A stretch of DNA of 64,000 nt from Osedax fenrisi (GCA_964019155.1 OZ025239.1:81498916-81562915); one strand, 5' to 3'. Shown: positions 23,902 through 38,994, numbered from the stretch's first letter. Numbers and translations: made by a program. Notes: a model not told the origin generated them from the sequence alone.

Positions 23902-25440
23902 TGATTTAATTCAAATTTTGGAACAAGTTGTTCGAAAAAATAATTATATCATAACGCTATAAATAAAACGGAAACTATTCAATTTAATATGCCGTAGAAG
24001 CGAACCTGCTGAAAGTGACTAATAAATGTATAAAGAAATATGATAAATATTCACTTTCATTTTAGACTAAAATGGCGGAAAACAGCAAGTAGACTACATA
24101 ATTTTTTATCATTTTTAGAAGAAATTAGAAAAACAGTATTCAATACTGGTAGGCATATAGTAGTTTAAGTAGTATTGATTCAGTAGTATTGATTCATATC
24201 ACCGCATTATTACAGCCAGAATAATACTTGGAATAAGTCTGAACAAGTGTGAAACTATTAAAAATGCCATTCTAAAACTAAGCAATGCTAACAATTGTTA
24301 AACAATAGCTTAAGCTCAATAAAAAGAATACAATATAGCAACACAATGAGAATAAACATTGGATCATTAAAAACCGATGTGCAAAATACATTTACGACAA
24401 TTTCATATCAGCGAATTAAGAATGCATATGTGGCCTATAGATAGTTTGATCCCAATTAAAAATCGTGATGTACATTTTAATCCATTCACAAATAAAAGAA
24501 TACATAAAGTCAAGGATCAAGTTAATCAGGCATTCAATGAATTATCAAATATGAGATACAAGACAATTATTAAATATTAGTATCCTAAAAAGAGACAACT
24601 ACATAGAAGAAATATAGGTGGCAAATTAAAGTGCGATACAGTCAAAATATTAGCGATTAATCAACAAAATTACTGAAAGAAAAAAACAAGAAGAAAGAAA
24701 TAAGAAAAGCCAAAAACAGTGAAGATCGAATCGGAAAATGGAATTATCACTTCAAAACATTGTTAAGATACGACTCTAAACAATATGTAAACCAAACGGT
24801 TAACAGACTCTACACCTATATATGTATATCAATGATAGCTGTCAAAATAGTTAATATGATGATGATTAATCGGATTTAACCGACTACTACATCTTTGCCG
24901 TATTTACAATTTCCCTAGTACTATTTATAATCAAATTTGACTATGCCACAATATAATCCAACATGAATCCGAATTATGATTTTAATTCAATAAGAAACAA
25001 CATAGAATATAGTTTACAATATACGTACCCTGAAAGTTTCAGACTGCAGCAAACATTATATATATATATATATATAATACTTATAGGTATATAGTACCTA
25101 TAATACTTTTCAATATAACACATTCATTATTGAATATCGTACAATAAAATCCTATAATGAAGGACAACGTATATGATAAATTATATAAATCTTAGAATAT
25201 ATAATAATTAATTATTATACAAACTGTTATATAAGAATAATTGCACTGCTAAGATATTACGATAAGGAATGTTCCTATATAATTACAAATGTCCCCCACA
25301 CTACCGTATCTTTAGTCATTACATTGGTTATTATTGATATCATAGTTCATACTTCAATGTAGATATGGTATTATTGAAACATACCTACATATAATTATAA
25401 TTAATTATTAGGTCCGCGTATGTATTATATATAAATATAT
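23902..25440. other. Divergent intergenic block of the MMP pair, no gene recognised
   Basis: Single-copy-like sequence between the head-to-head MMP copies, shared with unit 2 (54780-56350). A tract at about 24241-24720 is almost unchanged between units and includes a 67-codon open frame (24377-24580) whose protein is identical at 55260-55463. I recognise no family in it and do not call it a gene. An (AT)n tract lies near 25055-25075. Confidence 0.45.
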
Positions 25441-25483
25441 TTTCGAACAATAAATAACAAATTAATAATTATATAATACAGGT

Positions 25484-25565
25484 ATTATATAACTACAGTT
25501 CGCCGATAACATCTAAAACACGTAATCGTCACGCTCCGGTGAACACCCCCACTACCCCTATATAA
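25484..25565 (+). promoter_or_regulatory. MMP-B promoter region with TATA box
   Basis: TATATAA at 25559-25565, 50 bp before the ATG. Just upstream is a GC-richer block, unusual here, with cacgtaatcgtcacgctccg and gtgaacacccccactacccc. The CACCCCCAC part resembles a CACCC/KLF-type box. The block is conserved in all four MMP copies (in A and C on the minus strand), while sequence beyond about 25440 is not, which supports a functional core promoter. Confidence 0.7.
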
Positions 25566-25614
25566 GTAATATGTCGTACACGCAAATCACTTCTGTATCC
25601 ACTGCACTCATACA

Positions 25615-26898
25615 ATGGGATCAGGTATAAGAATAGCGATAGTGTTGCTATGCACCTGTGGGTGTTCGTATCATTCAGCAGCGGTGGACAGTGGTGAAGG
25701 AGCCCCAAGTCGAGAGGAGCTAGTTAGTATAGCCTACCGAGGTGCTGGTGGCTTCACTATACACGTATTCTATTACGCAGGAGTTCCTCATGAAATACAA
25801 GTATATAGATGTAGAGAAGGGCACGCTGTTAACCGTCGACTCGATAACTGAGGCTATCTGCAAATATCAGCAACTCAATGGACTCGTGAAGACTTGTTAG
25901 TGATGTCTGACAGCCTAGTGACAGCTTCACTTGTATCACTTAATTATACATATATATATATATATATATATAGGTATTGTCTATAATGTAGGCAAGTATA
26001 ATTTATTATTATTTATAATATTTGTATTATTTTATATAAATATACATATATGATTAATGTGTCTATTGATTTGAAATATCTGTTAATGTTCAAAACAATT
26101 GTTCATAACTTTCAATATTATATAAAGTAATAGCTACTTTCTATTTGAAACAAATGCATAACAACATGATTACAACACAATGCCGACAGGTAAACTAAAC
26201 GCTGAGATCCGGAGACTGATGCGAACACCTAGATGTGGTTATCCCGATGTGGTCAGCAGCAAGGGCAATGCTAACTATGAACTAAAGGGTAAGTGTTCAG
26301 TACACCATACTCAGCGTAAGCGTTATGTACTTCACATTTAATACTGAATATGTTTACGAAATATTAAATTTAATAGTAATTAGGTTGGGGGAAAGTATCC
26401 TAATACGGACAGTGCCCAAATACGGACACTATCGGTATCTCTGAAATTAGTATCCTACACACAATTTCGTATGAATTCATAATAATAACACTTATTAATA
26501 ACATATTCATAATTATATAAATAGTCTAAATAAGTATATTATTATTTAATTATTTAATATGTCTGATATATCCATAATACCGATTTTTAATTATGTTTTT
26601 AAATTTATGAACATTTTTTTAAACTAAAAACCTTTCATATACATTGTATTAATATAAAAAATAACAATGTATTATTAAAAAATAAAGCATTATAAATATT
26701 ATATACATAATTTCTTTATTTTTTATCAAATATTAATTAAGTTATAAGGGTTATAAGCATATATCTAGAGGTCATATACATCCCTAATACGGTCACCCTA
26801 TATTCAATCAAAGTGCAGCGTGTGAACTTTTCTTATTTTCATAAAAATCGTATGCATTATAATATTAATACCATCAATGCATATACATATAATAATGA

Positions 26899-26952
<54 letters not shown>

Positions 26953-29900
26953 CCTGTTAACCTGTGCCGTCGAGTAGTATCCGACCCCTGTCGACATCGA
27001 TGACAGCAGCTCTCCAACTCCTCCTACACCTTGAGGCTCGAATCATGTTGTAGATAGTACCATGGAAGTTTTTCTTTATGCTATCTAGCCATCTTTGCCG
27101 TGGTCTCCCTCTGCTTCTATAACCCCCCATTCTTCCTACCATCACTTCATATTCCATTCCCCCTGCTCTTATAACATGGCCAAAGTAACATAATGATGCC
27201 TTGACTATCCTTGACTCAAGCGTCCATTCTGGTTTTATATTGTCAATAACCCATACATTTGTCTTTCTGTCGATCCATGTTACTCTTAACAGACGTCTCC
27301 AATACCATAACTCAAAAGCATCGATCATATTTCTCTCAAGCTTTCTCATTGTCCAAGATTCTGCTCCGTATAAGACTATAGGGAAAACTAAAGCTTTTAC
27401 AAGCCTGATCTTTGTTCTGAGGGTAATTCCTCTATCTTTCCAGATTTTCGTTATTCCCCCCATTGCAGATCTACTCATTGCTAACCTTCTGCGTATTTCC
27501 TTCTCACAGAATCCATCCTTGGTTATTAGAGATCCCAAGAAAATAAAGTGCGATACTACTTCAATATGCTTTCCATCTACTACCATTTCTCCTTGGTCTT
27601 CAGTCATCATTACTTTAGTTTTACCTACATTTAGATATAGACCTACCTTTTCACTAGCCAACTTTACTCTTTCCATAATTGCTATTAGATCGTTTTTAGT
27701 TTCAGCGATCAGTGTTGTGTCGTCAGCATATCTCAGGTTAGTAATCATTCTACCTCCAATACTGATTCCTCCATCCCAATCTTCTAATTAAAACCACCAG
27801 TTACCCCAGCTGTTTTTTGTTTACCCAATTTAGCATTCCAATCGCCAATGACATACATGATGTCACCTTTTGGAGTTATATCGATTGCTTTTTGTAGGGC
27901 ATCGTAGAAATAATCCACCTCCTCTTCATCTGCTGTTGAAGTGGGAGCGTATACTTGTATGAATGTGAAATTTATAGGTTTACCTTGGATACGTATTGTT
28001 ATTATTCTGTCACTTATAGGATTGAACCCAAGAACACATTTTTTTATTTTTTCTGTGCATATGAATGCCACCCCTTTTCTTTCAATATATATATATATAG
28101 GATAGGATAGGATGGTTTATTTATACACCAAATATGGTAAAGAAAGATTACCCTCACTGGTGTTGTGAACGAACAAACAAAACGAAACAATAACATTAAA
28201 TAAGGTAGCAATATAATATATAAAAATAGAGATGGAACCAGATCAACATCAAGGAGAGGGTTACTTTAATTTTAAATTTAAATAGTCTTTGAGACTATTA
28301 GCAAATACGTGAGGCGACTTCAATCTTCTTAGGCGGTAAGGCAACAGATTCCATGTAGTAGGAGCCATGCTTGTAAAGGAGCGAGAACGCATCACGTTAC
28401 GAGTAACAGGTAAGTCGAGTAGTGTGGCATCAGACGAGCGCAGATGTGGGAGGATGTTGCGACGAGTGAGCAATGCACGTAAGTATGCAGGTCTGCCTAG
28501 GAATAGTGTTTTATGTGTTAAGCAGAGAAGCCTAAATTGGCACCGTTTTCTAAACGATAGCCATTTCATATTGCATTGGTGGGTGTCAGTTAAAGCATGA
28601 TCCCGTCGCTTAAGCCTATGAACTAATCTTACGGATGAGCGAATAATTCGGTCAACTTTAATTACTTCAGAGTTCTTAATTCCGTAGAATAGAGAACAGC
28701 AATAGTCTATTCGAGATAATACTAGGGCATTGAGAAGGAGCTTAGTGATTTTGGGCGAACAATAGTTTCTAATGTGACGAATTTTTCTCAAATAGAGATT
28801 AGCGGATTTAGAGATTGCATTTATATGAGCACCGTACGATAGAGTACTATCAATTAAAACACCAAGATTGCGCACAGATTCAGAAGGTTTAATAATTATA
28901 CCGTCAATTGACAGAGTAGGGAAAGTGACAGGTACCTTCGAGATGTTAAGAAGTTCAGTTTTGGAAGTATTGACTAAGAGGTCATTAGTTAGTAACCAGT
29001 AAGTGATCTCAGAAGTACAATCTGACAGCTCAGAGTTAGAGTTCATAGAGTCAATGGGCAGTTTCAGTAGTAGTTGAATGTCATCAGCATATATGTGGTA
29101 ATAGATATTAGGGTATTTGCGAATAATATTAGAGATAGGACGTAAGTATATAGAGAAGAGAAGTGGCTAAGGAACTGACCCCTGAGGGACCCCTTTAAGA
29201 ATATTGGTGGGAGGTGATATGAAGTCATTGATTTTAACAGACGAAGTTCGATCAGTGATGAACGACATCAGCCACTTAAGGGGGGAACCTTCAATACCAA
29301 GTTCGATGATACGGTTAATTATGATCGAATGGTTGAGCATGTCAAATGCACTAGAAAGGTCAATCAGGAGTAGTTGTACGCAATGAGAAGAGTCAAGCGA
29401 GTTATGAATCAGGTCAGTGTCATGTGTGAGGGCAGTCTCAGTAGAGAAAGATTTTCTATATAAGCACTTTGAAAGTAATCAAGCAGATTGTTATTTTCAA
29501 GGTAATTAATGAGCTGACGACTGACCACACGTTCCATGATTTTACTTAATATTGGAAGTTGTGAGATCGGTCGGTAATTGGTCAATACATCTGGATCAAG
29601 ATACGATTTTTTTAGAATGGGCTTAATAATGGCATATTTCAAGGAACTGACCATGATTCCATCGTCAAGTGATTGAGAGATCAAGTAAAGTATTGCATTT
29701 TCAGTTATAGGGACAATGTTCTTAAAAACAACGAGTGGTAATGGGTCAATTGGGGAAGTGGAATTAGCAGTAGGAATCAAGTTACGGATTTCGGTAATAG
29801 AAGGAGGAGTGAAACAAGAGAGTTTGCAAGATATAGGGTTAGTCGTTATAGGAGCATAAAGTGTCATCGGTAATTGCGCCAATTTAGAGCTGATGTTGTC

Positions 29901-32900
29901 GAATATACGGGAGAGCTTAGTAGACAAGGAGGAGACAAAAGAAGAACACAGAGCAGCATCAGGTAGTGCAGTAGACTTAGATTTGATGTTGGTACCAAGG
30001 ATTCTATTAGCCATTTAAAAAAATTTTCGAGTGTCATTTCCACAAGCATTAAATTTCGATTCATAATAGGACGTTTTATGGAGATTTAATTCATGTTTAT
30101 AGGCTTTCCTCGCTATCAGAAATTTAGATTTGTGAGAGGGGGACATGTTAATCTTACGCTCAAGTTTCCTTAATGAACGTTTCATTATAGCAAGATGAGA
30201 AGAAAACCAAGGTGATGAAGTATGTAGAGTGAAGTAACGAGATTTTAAAGGAACTAAGTTATTCAAAGTAGATGAAAGACAGTAATTTAAAAAATCAAAC
30301 GATATGTGATCACTGGATAATCTATTCTCAAATTGTAGGCCTAGTTCATGATAGTTTAATTTCCTCAACTCCCTATAAAAAACTAATGACTTAGTTGATA
30401 CAGGTTTCCTTAGAGAAATAGATGTATGAATCAGATAATGATCAGTTAATAGATCAGAACGAATACAGGGTGAAATGAACTGAGTGGGTGTATCAGGAGT
30501 AAAAATCAGATCAAGAATATTGCAACTTGTGTGAGTAGGACAGGATATATGTTGATGAAGACCAAGGGATTCAGTTAATTGCCTAAATAAGGAATGGGGT
30601 TGAGACATGGAGTCAAAATGATAATTGAAATCGCCCATACAAATGAATTTAAAAGATCTAGAATGTAAGCCATTATTTATGCAATCAGAGAATTCATCAA
30701 AGAAGATGGAATAATCAGGCCTAGGAGGCCGATAAATAACTATAATACGAAGTATATCGAAAGGGAAATTAAATGTGCAAGATAAGCAATCACTATAAGA
30801 AAAAGTAACAGAAGAAATGGAAGGCGTTGGTAAGTCCATATGAATTAAGATATCAACGCCTCCCCCACGACCATAATTACGAGGTTGGAGATAAAGATTA
30901 TAACCCGCCTCGCAGCACAATGAGAATATATCCGTATCATCAATGCTAATCCAGGTTTCAGTGATCCCAATAATAGAGATAGGTTTAATTTTTAGATAGG
31001 AAAGGAGTAGTACAATATTAGAGCGAAGAGATCGAATATTAATAAGGGAAATGCTAATTACATAAGATAACATACATAGTCACTTTTTATTAGACTCAGT
31101 CTCAGATTTTGATTTTGAAAAAGCCGCAAAAGATATCTTCCATGCGGATATTTCCTCTTGCGTAGGGTTATATTTATCAGATATCCAGTCAATCTTATCA
31201 TTGATAGTTCTTCTTAACTCATAACAATTAGTTATTTTATTAAATACCGATTTGAGGGACTTAATGGAACCTGATTTAATAGCATGATAATACAGCAAGC
31301 CCAATTTCCTAGTATCGAGTGATAATGACTGGAATATAAACAGTTTATCATATTTATCATCAAATTTTAGATCTAAAAACCTATCTCTAGAGTATTTTGA
31401 GTTGAAGTTTATTATGGCAGTGCCATTTATAAATTTAACATCAAAGATAGTAGCGTTATCGATACTAAAATACTTAAACATATCATTAATATAATCCATA
31501 TTACAGCTAGATTTCGATATATTTTTTATAATTGCAAATAAATCATCTATTTGAGTATGTGTTATTTTACTCGGAATATTATTAATCTTAGATGTCATAG
31601 AACTAAACGAAGATTCAATTGAAGATTTCAGTGTATCAGCATATGTTGTATTTTTCTTAATAATATTATAAGAATCGAGTATTAAGGATTTTATATTATT
31701 TATTTGTACAGATAAAGAGTTCAACGTGACAACATCAATGGAAGGGGAAGAAAAATCATTTTTAGATACCAGACAATTATTACAATAAAATAAAAAATGT
31801 TTAGAATTAAAAATCGCACAAGCATATTGAGGAGGAGTATTATTATTAGTCCACGCGGAGGGGAGAATATCGGCATTGAAAAGGCATTTATGATGAATAC
31901 AATCATTACAATTGGTACAAGAATTGCTATTCTCAGTGCTACATGGCTTATCACAGTAGGTACAATTGGTCATATTAGCTAATATAAGTTAAATTAAATT
32001 CTAATGTAGTATGTATGTATCTAAGCTTGCTATATGAGTATGAATAGGTGATGTAATTGTGAAATAAATGCTATTGTATATCTATGCAGGAATGATGTAT
32101 ATATATTATATATACACAGTCATAATGTATGAATCAATAGTACAGTAAACAATATCAAAATTAAATCATCCAGGCAATATAATAGAATAAATAAAACAAT
32201 AGAAGTCAGTTGTTTACATAATCGAAATGCACGCGATGCGGTCTGGTGATTTTATAGATCTAAGGTATCGATTTATCAATTAACACAGCTCTGCAATCTC
32301 GAAAAACCTAATATAACGTTTATAATTATAGAAGATATACTCAATATGATTGATATTCTATTATATATAAGAAGAAAGCTATATATTTATATTGCGCATA
32401 CACTATGAAATATCAATGGGACAAATGTACACTAATCTCGAGGTCACGACGGTTTAAACACGGGTTACCGACAACCAGAGCAAGCCAGGCACGGGATGAT
32501 CCTCCTGGACAGTGACCGAGATATGTAGTCGTGTAGTACAATTTGATGATATGCGAAGATGTGTATATATCAGTATACAAGCGTGTAACGTAGACGAATG
32601 CGAAATAGTGTGTTTAACAGTTAAACAATAGAAGTTTAGAATCAATAGAAACACGTCTGTTCGCTACGAGAGACAGAAACAGAATGATATATATATAATA
32701 TTAAGTATTTAAGTATTAAGTATTTATATAAGAATTCTAAATTAATAATATAATATATTTATAATTGTTATATTAAAATAATAATTATTAATATTTAATA
32801 TATTAACATATTTATAATTAATATATTAAAATAGTATTAATTGATATATTAAATAATTAATAATTATTATATTAGAATATTAACAATTGATATATTAAAA

Positions 32901-33875
32901 TATTAATTATTCGTATTTATATATTACTATTACTATTTCTTATCTAATTAATGTTGCGAGTACAGTTTTATTAAAACTTTTCATGCCTATTATATAGATA
33001 TTTCACTTGTAATTATTAATTAATAAAATAATAAAAATTAATAAATGAATTAGTAATTAAATTATTCATAAAATTAATTATAAGTAATGTAATTTTAATT
33101 AATCTGATTGGTTCATCAATAATATATAGTATATCCTAGTGGTATATATGTTGTCCGTATTCGAGAATGGATACCGAATACGAACATTCCCGTTATCTAT
33201 TGAATACAAATGTTTAATAAAATTTAAAAATAACAATAATATCTTTACTCATATACTTTTATATGAAAATTACAATATAATTATATTAATATAAATATAT
33301 TGTAATTTTTGAATACAAATATTGAGTCATACAATGTTAAGACCATTTATTGTTAACGTGTCCGTATTAGGATACTTTCCCCAATACACATAGATCACCA
33401 ATGCTGTATCCATTTAAAATATCACACATTTTATTTCTATTATTAATACATATATTTATAATAAAGGCGATTTACAATAATATTATGTAAAGTTATATAT
33501 ACATTATTATATATGTTATATATATATATACACATATTATATGTGTATATATGTGACATATACATATAGTATAGGTATTTATCTAAACTATGTTAAATAT
33601 GTTACAATTACGCCTATACTCAAGTAACCCTAAAGGTCATCACAATATAATCAGCAAATGTCGCCCTAATTGGAACAGCATGACAGTTAGGTGCAACTAA
33701 CTGGAAGTAAACTTCTATTTATATGCAATATTATTGATTATATATATATAGATTATGTTCTATAATATAGAACATACGATGTATTCTATACTTTACTAAA
33801 TGCATTTAGGCGTGAACAATCTATATATAGAGGCTGCACTCTAGCAACTATTACATAATATATATATTATATATA

Positions 33876-33924
<49 letters not shown>

Positions 33925-36900
33925 ATATATATATATTGCATATTTTCACACTCAATAAGCGCTTATCCTTCTTGATCTATCTCGTATTTTTTATTCACTA
34001 TATTATGATTTAGATACTCGCTTTTAAATTCACATGGGTTTCGCTGTTTCGCCACTACTAATATATACACTAATGCATACCACTGCAGTCAACTCTCAGA
34101 AACCCCGATAACTCAGACTATGCTATAAATGCTATAACAAACTAGAGTTTGGTTTTGTATCTATGTAAATACATGTAAAAATAATTCGATATCTCAGAAA
34201 CTCGCTATATTATACAGGTTCATCGTTTCCTTGAAAAGATATTTCCTTGTAAAATATCCATAAAGATACGGATATTAGTATTGTGTATAATTGTAATCAT
34301 ATAATTGTAATGGTAGTATCGGGGGTCTCATTAAGAAATAATATTGACTGCACATGAATATATAATTATTAATAATTAATTATCAATTAATATTGTAGAG
34401 TTTAATAGTTATATATAATTATTATAAATGCATAGGTAGGTAGGATATATATGCATGTAAGCTGAAATACTAATAATTACAGAAAAAAACGTATGTCTAC
34501 AAAATATATTTTAAAGATGAAGCATTTATGTTTATTATTTATTGTGCTATATTTAGAATTTAATTTTTTTAAAGGAATTTCATTTTCTTCTTCTCCTTTA
34601 TATTTTCCTGTACCAGAAAAAATTCCCTTGAAATACTCTTGTATTTTACCATACTCTATCGTTTTGTCTATGAATTCATTTATTTAAACTAAAAATTGTA
34701 GGTTAATCTGAAATTTCATTAAATGATGGCTAAAATATTATTAATAACTTTTTAATTAAATAACTAACCAAGCTAATACATAAAGTCTTGGATTCCAATT
34801 TTCAAGATCCGGCATTTTATAATGAATACATAATTATTCTCAGTTTCTATTTTCATTCTATTTTTATGTACTTAGAAGAAAGACTTAAGCAACTTATTTG
34901 CAGATATATGCCTAATTCTTTCCACATCATCACTGTTTGGTTTAGCTCACATAATTCTACTATATGTACAACACAATGTAGACATTTATTAAATGCTAGA
35001 AAATAATAAATTTATATTAGGTATATTTATGTCTACATACATTGATAGCTATAATAGGTTCAGGAAGATTGTATTTTCTGAATATATTAATTTCTGAAAA
35101 CAATAATAAATAGTTATATTGTAAGTATACATATCTTAAGTTCAACTCAGCACTTATCGAAGTATGTATTTGCTTTATTTTTACTTCTTGTTTTAATTTA
35201 ATACAATTTTCAAGTTTTGAAAATATATTTTCATCTGTTGTAAATCGCTCTTAAATCGCTATTAAAATTAAGATTATTTACTACTTTTTTTATAAATTCT
35301 ACTTTTATTGCAGATATATCTCTAATTTCAGATACTTATAAATTATGTCTTACTTCACGCTTATTTTTTCTCTTCAACTCAATACCTTTCATGTAATGAG
35401 TAGCATTAGGTTTTTCAATTGATTCGATTAACCCATCCGCCAATTAAATAGGTTGAAACAATTTATTCAGCATAATCTATTAAAGTTACAAAATATTATG
35501 AAATATTATTTATTTTACTCTGAATAGCAGTGGCTATATCCATTGTATTCTGCAACATTAAATAGGACATATATAAATATATAAATATGACAAACCTCAA
35601 TATTATTAAGTTGTTGATGAATATCATATATCGTAGTAGAATCGGATTGCATCTTTTTTTTATATCGAGAGAATATAATTATTACATCGGTAAATAGTAA
35701 TGCATTCCAGGATTTTAATATGCTTTCAACTAGTTAATGAGTGAATTCACTCCATCGTATTTCAAATATTTTTGAGATTGAGCAAACAATAAGGTTATTG
35801 TACTCTGCAATATTTTTTAACTCTCTTCATTTGACTCCAGATTTAGCGAAATATGATGAAATACCACTTAATGTCATCAGCATATTTTTAATTTTTGGTA
35901 TTTTATTGCTGCCTTCCATGCCAGATTTGGCTTGTTTGCACAACACCATATTGCAAGTAGAGCTACGGGCTAGCTGAACTTCTTCAATCTATACTCTTGA
36001 AATATCTTCCATAAACCATTATGATGTCCTGTATTTACATATGTACCATCTGTCACCAACGACGAAACCTCTTTCATTATTAAATTTGTTACATTAGGTA
36101 TACCTACTTCCAAGATGATTTTCCATTGATTTATTCATTGTGATCCCACGAGCTCCACGTTCCAAAGGTTCTCTTACACCTAAACATATAAGCGAGTCGT
36201 TTCCAACTTTATCTATTAATTTCGCAAGTGTGTATATCTTATCAACATGTGTTCTGTCTACACTACCGTCTGACCGAAGAGATATTGAAGTAGCATTTTT
36301 GATTTATTTTTGTAATGTTTCAATATATGTATCTATTATAATGGATAATAATTATTTATCTGTCAGATATTGTAAATCGACATTCGTAATAATATTATCA
36401 TTACAATTATATTTAAATGTTAATGCCATCATATTCACAACTGCTCTAACAAGGAGAAGAAAGAATATTCAGGTAAAACCAACTTCTTTGCAACATAATA
36501 CAACATGATAAATAACGATCCTATCTTAATAGCTAAATCACTATTTGCCTTTGATATATAGATTGCTAGTGGTGCCTTATCTGATTGTTTTACCCCTTCA
36601 ATCTTTTTTTGATAATCTATAATAAATTTGTTATGATATTTCAGAACTTAGCTGCTTCATAATGGCCTCTTTTATATATATTACACCACAATCTGTTATT
36701 ATTGGTGATCTTATTGTGCTTAGTAATATAACAATATCGGTAAACTCCCTGCATTGTATGCATCTTACATAATGCCTCCACAAATAAATTAGATAATAAA
36801 AATATTGTTGCTCAAAATTGAAAAATTGACTGCACAAAATTGAAAAATTGACTGCACAAATACATTATTGACTTCCCATTTGTGCGTTGACTGTACATTA

Positions 36901-38536
36901 GCGTGACCCCTGGGTAGTGTATTGTGTATAATTGTAATGGTAGTGTATTGTGTATAATAGTAGTCGTAATAGTATACTATTAACTATTACTATTACTACT
37001 AGAACGTAGTTTCTTTAAACACTTCTAAACAATAATTATTCTACAATTCCTATATTCATTTGTATATATAGGCCTACTAACATTATTATTGATTATAAAT
37101 CCATCCTAAACTAAACATAATTATCATTATCAATATTTTCATATTTTATATATATATATCATTATTTTTATATTATAAAATATATAAGAAGGATTATTAA
37201 TGATAATTTACGATTTTAAGGAAGATGGTCTAAAAACGCACTAACTTGGGGGGTGAGACAATTCGATCCCAGACTAGACGCTTCCGTTATTATCAGTGCA
37301 GCTTCGTATGCATTCAATGTTAGTATTCCGCAAACCGCACACCGCACACTAGCATCACGCGTCACAATGTTTCTGTGTAGGTATATTCGTATAACTTACC
37401 ATTGTATTTTAATCAATGAAACATATGATTCCGATAAAATATTGCTATAAGTAGGTACACCTATATAGGGTAATTCATATAATTAACACTGTACTTTTCA
37501 TATACCTATACCTATAGGTATAGCCACTATGACATATATTTAAATGCATATCGTTTAATGTAGCTATGACGTAATGTAGCTATGATGTAATGTAGCTATG
37601 ACGTAATGTAGCTATGACGTAATGTAGCTATGACGTAATGTAGCTATGACGTAATGTAACTATGACGTAATGTAGCTATGACGTAATGTAGCTATGACGT
37701 AATGTAGCTATGGCGTAATGTAGCTATGACGTAATGTAGCTATGACGTAATGTAGCTATGACGTAATACATGCGCCGCACGTGTGCAACATTACTGCAGG
37801 TGTGGAGTTCGGTGAGCGGGCTGACATTCACGTATTCTCCGAGCGGTACGGTCGACATCGAAATCGGATTCTATAACAGTTATTACATCATATTATATAA
37901 CATCGCATCGCAACGCAACAGAATACGTTTTTTATTTTTATTTTTTTATCGCACGCGTTCATTAATACTTACCTAGCTAACAGTAAGAGCAGCATAATAG
38001 CAGCATAATATACTTTTAATGGCAGCATAATAACAGTATAATATACTTTTAATAGCAGCATAATAGCAACAAAAACAAACTTTATAAGAGCAGCATAACA
38101 GCACAATGTACACATTTGAGGCTATTATGTTATGCTATTGTGCTGCTGTTATGCTGCTATTACTGTTAGCTGGATACTATTAACTATTACGCAACACCCT
38201 CGCAGAGACACACATCGCTTGGTGGTGCGAATTCGGGAATGAAATTGGGCACGGGTACTACCCTCAAAATCACTGGGTCGCAGGACAGATCCATATGAAT
38301 ATGCATTACACATTCTCCATCCTTCCCAAAGGTAAGCACTGCTACTACTTGATACACTACCACATGTCAGCTGTTCGTCACCACTCGATCACGATGATAT
38401 AATCACTGTAATTGTTATAGCGATAGTAATTATGTATCAGACATTTTCTATAAATAAACATATTAACTCATTTTTGACCAACTTAATTATGAGTCATTAA
38501 TTACCATATATATATAGTGACTAAATATCTTATAAG

Positions 38537-38580
<44 letters not shown>

Positions 38581-38955
38581 TATTATATATAAATATATTA
38601 TAAGCGATATATATATAATATACATCTATCCTATAGGAAAGATGACCAAAAGTTTGTTATTTACTTGTCAGTATACTGATGATAATGATATATCATTTAA
38701 TTATTTTAATTCATATGTAATAATAATTCATGTAATTATAATAATTCATAGTCCTAATGATATTAACTATTAAAAGTAGCTTATAACAATGGCTGCTTAC
38801 AATTATACATTAGGTAAGGTTTCAACATTGCATTCTTAAATAACAATGTATGATTATATATTATCAAAATAACATATAAGTGAAAGTTTAATTAATAATA
38901 TGTATAGCGCTATACATGTACAGTGTACATTGTACACCTAGGTGTTTATACATAG

Positions 38956-38994
<39 letters not shown>

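Larger units (their letters stand above)
28090..32685 (-). mobile_element. L2/CR1-like non-LTR retrotransposon, full length
   Basis: Minus-strand element with a 5' leader (31974-32685), ORF1 (31080-31973), ORF2 (28261-31073, broken) and a 3' end formed by short tandem copies of CCTATCCTAT, the microsatellite-type tail usual for L2/CR1 elements instead of poly(A). Unit 2 at about 57765 has the uninterrupted site in AT-rich sequence. It is young: ORF1 is open and ORF2 has only a few lesions. Confidence 0.9.
26387..33382. mobile_element. TA-type inverted-repeat element in MMP-B intron 2, split by LINEs
   Basis: The ends read GGGGAAAGTATCCTAATACG and, inverted, the same. The family is that of 13896-14820. 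The unit 2 copy at 57267-58445 is about 1.2 kb and uninterrupted, so here it was opened by a 5.7-kb LINE insertion (26945-32690). Inner gtccgtattcgagaat-type repeats lie near the right end (33150). No transposase seen. Confidence 0.8.

Noticed and set aside
24377..24580. 67-residue gene identical in both units
   Set aside because: Short, with no recognisable family or codon signal; the surrounding non-coding bases are just as conserved, so protein-level selection is not shown.
25615..25851. Complete 78-residue secreted protein without splicing
   Set aside because: Copy A has an in-frame stop in the second half, whereas the alternative MMP propeptide frame is open in all four copies. Kept only as a possible intron-retention product.
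36140..36508. Plus-strand 122-codon frame
   Set aside because: It is antisense to the decayed KIAA1586-like hAT transposase.
37557..37767. CRISPR-like repeat array
   Set aside because: Units are contiguous 16-mers without spacers, in a eukaryotic intron: a minisatellite. The same holds for 59941-61304.
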